A stretch of DNA of 64,000 nt from the NCBI RefSeq assembly GCF_000148645.1, contig NC_014541.1:62001-126000 (forward strand), given 5' to 3'. The position numbers and the translations under genes were made by a program. Position 1 is the first letter of the stretch; each line of letters begins with the position of its first letter. Below, piece after piece: positions 62,801 to 64,000 of this stretch. The notes beneath the pieces are model-generated. The model saw only the letters and a program-made list of their open reading frames with translations, was not told the origin of the DNA and ran no database searches. This stretch comes from Ferrimonas balearica DSM 9799. Its GTDB lineage: Bacteria > Pseudomonadota > Gammaproteobacteria > Enterobacterales > Shewanellaceae.

Positions 62801-63670
62801 ATGAACCGGTTACAGGACTGGGTGCGCCAACTGATGCAGTTGAGCTGGCGCGAGGTGCTGGGCTTTTTCCCCTATCTGTGGCGCCGAGTTGGCGAAAATG
62901 GGCTCCAAGTGACGGCGGGTCACCTGGCTTATGTCTCTCTGCTGTCGCTGGTGCCGATGCTGGCGGTGGTGTTGTCGGTGTTCTCGGCGTTCCCCGGTTT
63001 TGCCGGTGTGCGAGCCGATCTGGAAGCCTTCGTCTACAACAACTTTGTCCCCACTGCCGGGGAAACCGTGCAGCTCTACCTGAGCCAGTTCGTGGATAAC
63101 GCGTCGAGGATGACGGCGGTAGGGGTGCTGTTTCTGGCAGTGGTCGCCCTGATGTTGATCAGCAACATCGATAAGGCCCTGAACCGCATCTGGCGGGTGA
63201 AGACCCGGCGTCGTGCCATCTACTCCTTCTCCATGTACTGGATGATCCTGACCCTGGGGCCGATGCTGATGGGCGCCAGCATCGCCGTGACCTCCTATCT
63301 GGTGTCGATGAAGCTGTTCTCTGACACCGGCCTCAGTGGCGCCTATGCTTTCCTGATTGCGCGCTTGCCGTTCCTGTTGTCGGTGAGTGCCTTTGCTCTG
63401 CTGTACCTGCTGGTGCCCAATACCCGGGTGCGCTTCCACCATGCGGTGATCGGTGCCTTTGTGGCGGCGTTGCTGTTTGAGGCGGGTAAGCGGGGCTTTG
63501 CCTGGTACGTGACCCAGTTTCCCTCTTATGAGGCGATCTATGGTGCCTTGGCCACCATTCCGATCCTGTTTCTCTGGGTCTACCTGTCCTGGCTCATCGT
63601 GCTGTTGGGGGCGGAAATCACCGCAGCACTGCCGGAGCACTTTCACCTGAACGACAAGGAGTCATCATGA
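62801..63670 (+). CDS. yihY: YihY/BrkB-family membrane protein (UPF0761)
   Basis: The 289-residue protein has about six membrane helices and the family blocks [21 protein letters not shown], FNxP-type [13 protein letters not shown], and [14 protein letters not shown]-like [10 protein letters not shown]. Function is uncertain; it is not an RNase BN as once thought. The next gene overlaps its stop by 4 bases (ATGA). Confidence 0.92.
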   Translation: MNRLQDWVRQLMQLSWREVLGFFPYLWRRVGENGLQVTAGHLAYVSLLSLVPMLAVVLSVFSAFPGFAGVRADLEAFVYNNFVPTAGETVQLYLSQFVDNASRMTAVGVLFLAVVALMLISNIDKALNRIWRVKTRRRAIYSFSMYWMILTLGPMLMGASIAVTSYLVSMKLFSDTGLSGAYAFLIARLPFLLSVSAFALLYLLVPNTRVRFHHAVIGAFVAALLFEAGKRGFAWYVTQFPSYEAIYGALATIPILFLWVYLSWLIVLLGAEITAALPEHFHLNDKESS

Positions 63671-64000
63671 AACGATCCATTGCCGCTGTGCTGCTCTCCA
63701 CCGCACTGCTGGGCGGTTGTGCTTCCCTGACCTCGTCCGGCACCATGCTGGACCTGGCGGGTAAGACCAACCAGGAAGCCACTGACGCGCTGGTGACGGC
63801 GTTGACCGACAAGCAGTACAAGGTGCAGCGGGTCAGTGGTCAGAGCCTGATGGTGGAGTACGACAACAGCCACTTTATGATGCAGCCGAAGCTGACTGAA
63901 GATGGCCTCGACCGCATCGTCATCACCAAGTATTACGTGCTGCACCCCGACCTGGCGCAGACCCCGGAGCTGCTGCTGTTGATCGGCCAGCTGAACCAGC
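63667..64000 (+). CDS. Lipoprotein, 3' end outside window
   Basis: The first 111 residues are visible: [18 protein letters not shown] (lipobox, Cys18), then an alpha/beta domain with [21 protein letters not shown] and [18 protein letters not shown]. No family was recognised with confidence. The ATG overlaps the YihY stop, so the genes form an operon. AAGGAG lies 8-13 bases upstream. Confidence 0.75.
   Translation, partial: MKRSIAAVLLSTALLGGCASLTSSGTMLDLAGKTNQEATDALVTALTDKQYKVQRVSGQSLMVEYDNSHFMMQPKLTEDGLDRIVITKYYVLHPDLAQTPELLLLIGQLNQ

Noticed and set aside
1-64000. tRNA, rRNA, insertion sequences, prophage and attachment sites
   Set aside because: No cloverleaf, rRNA motif, transposase, integrase or flanking direct repeats were seen on reading both strands.

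Overview
The window looks like chromosomal DNA of a marine, respiratory gammaproteobacterium close to Ferrimonas or Shewanella. The grounds are the high G+C content, the gene content (octaheme tetrathionate-reductase-type cytochrome, tetraheme cytochrome with a periplasmic flavoprotein, beta-propeller phytase with a TonB receptor, DUF1800/DUF1501 pair) and the conserved gene orders prlC/rsmJ, cpxA-cpxR/cpxP/fieF and glnA-DUF4124-ntrB-ntrC/typA. The genus is an inference. I saw no rRNA, tRNA, insertion sequence, prophage or CRISPR array.

Layout. 1-1967: 5' part of a large secreted repeat protein, with a short leader ORF upstream. 2325-5983: FNR-box-driven respiratory operon (monoheme cytochrome, DUF3373 porin, octaheme cytochrome). 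6399-9708: DUF1800 lipoprotein and Tat-exported DUF1501 protein. 9773-14192: glutathione reductase, an outer-membrane protein with an FNR-like site, a small lipoprotein and a CDGSH/glutamate-synthase fusion. 14359-19945: prlC, a small membrane protein, a TetR regulator, rsmJ, a small RR-rich protein, a GNAT and ferritin. 19998-24895: GPH-type transporter, TetR regulator, and a convergent operon of Tat flavoprotein, tetraheme cytochrome and periplasmic cupin. 25208-35407: DUF4145-Sel1 protein, GNAT, an active/inactive M16 peptidase pair, NnrU, DedA, P1 peptidase, EF-G paralogue and DUF2461. 35555-40782: arylsulfate sulfotransferase with a YbaY-like lipoprotein, a large acidic lipoprotein and DUF2058. 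40820-45892: trmL, sulfurtransferase, cpxA/cpxR, cpxP-like and fieF. 45939-52832: ntrC, ntrB, DUF4124, glnA and typA. 52896-56951: nucleotidyltransferase-HAD and kinase pair, AraC regulator and a degenerate GGDEF protein. 57255-64000: TonB receptor with phytase, DUF2959 lipoprotein, small membrane protein, YihY and a truncated lipoprotein.

How the genes work together. Three blocks suggest anaerobic or respiratory metabolism in the cell envelope: the octaheme/porin/monoheme operon behind a perfect FNR box; an outer-membrane protein behind a near-perfect FNR box; and the flavoprotein/tetraheme/cupin operon. In the last, a periplasmic cupin lyase may make an unsaturated acid that the flavoprotein reduces with electrons from the cytochrome. 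I consider this the best candidate for a new system. Nitrogen control is shown by NtrC boxes before ntrB and glnA and a sigma54 promoter before glnA. Envelope stress control is shown by a perfect CpxR box between cpxR and cpxP. Phosphate scavenging is suggested by the TonB receptor/phytase operon.
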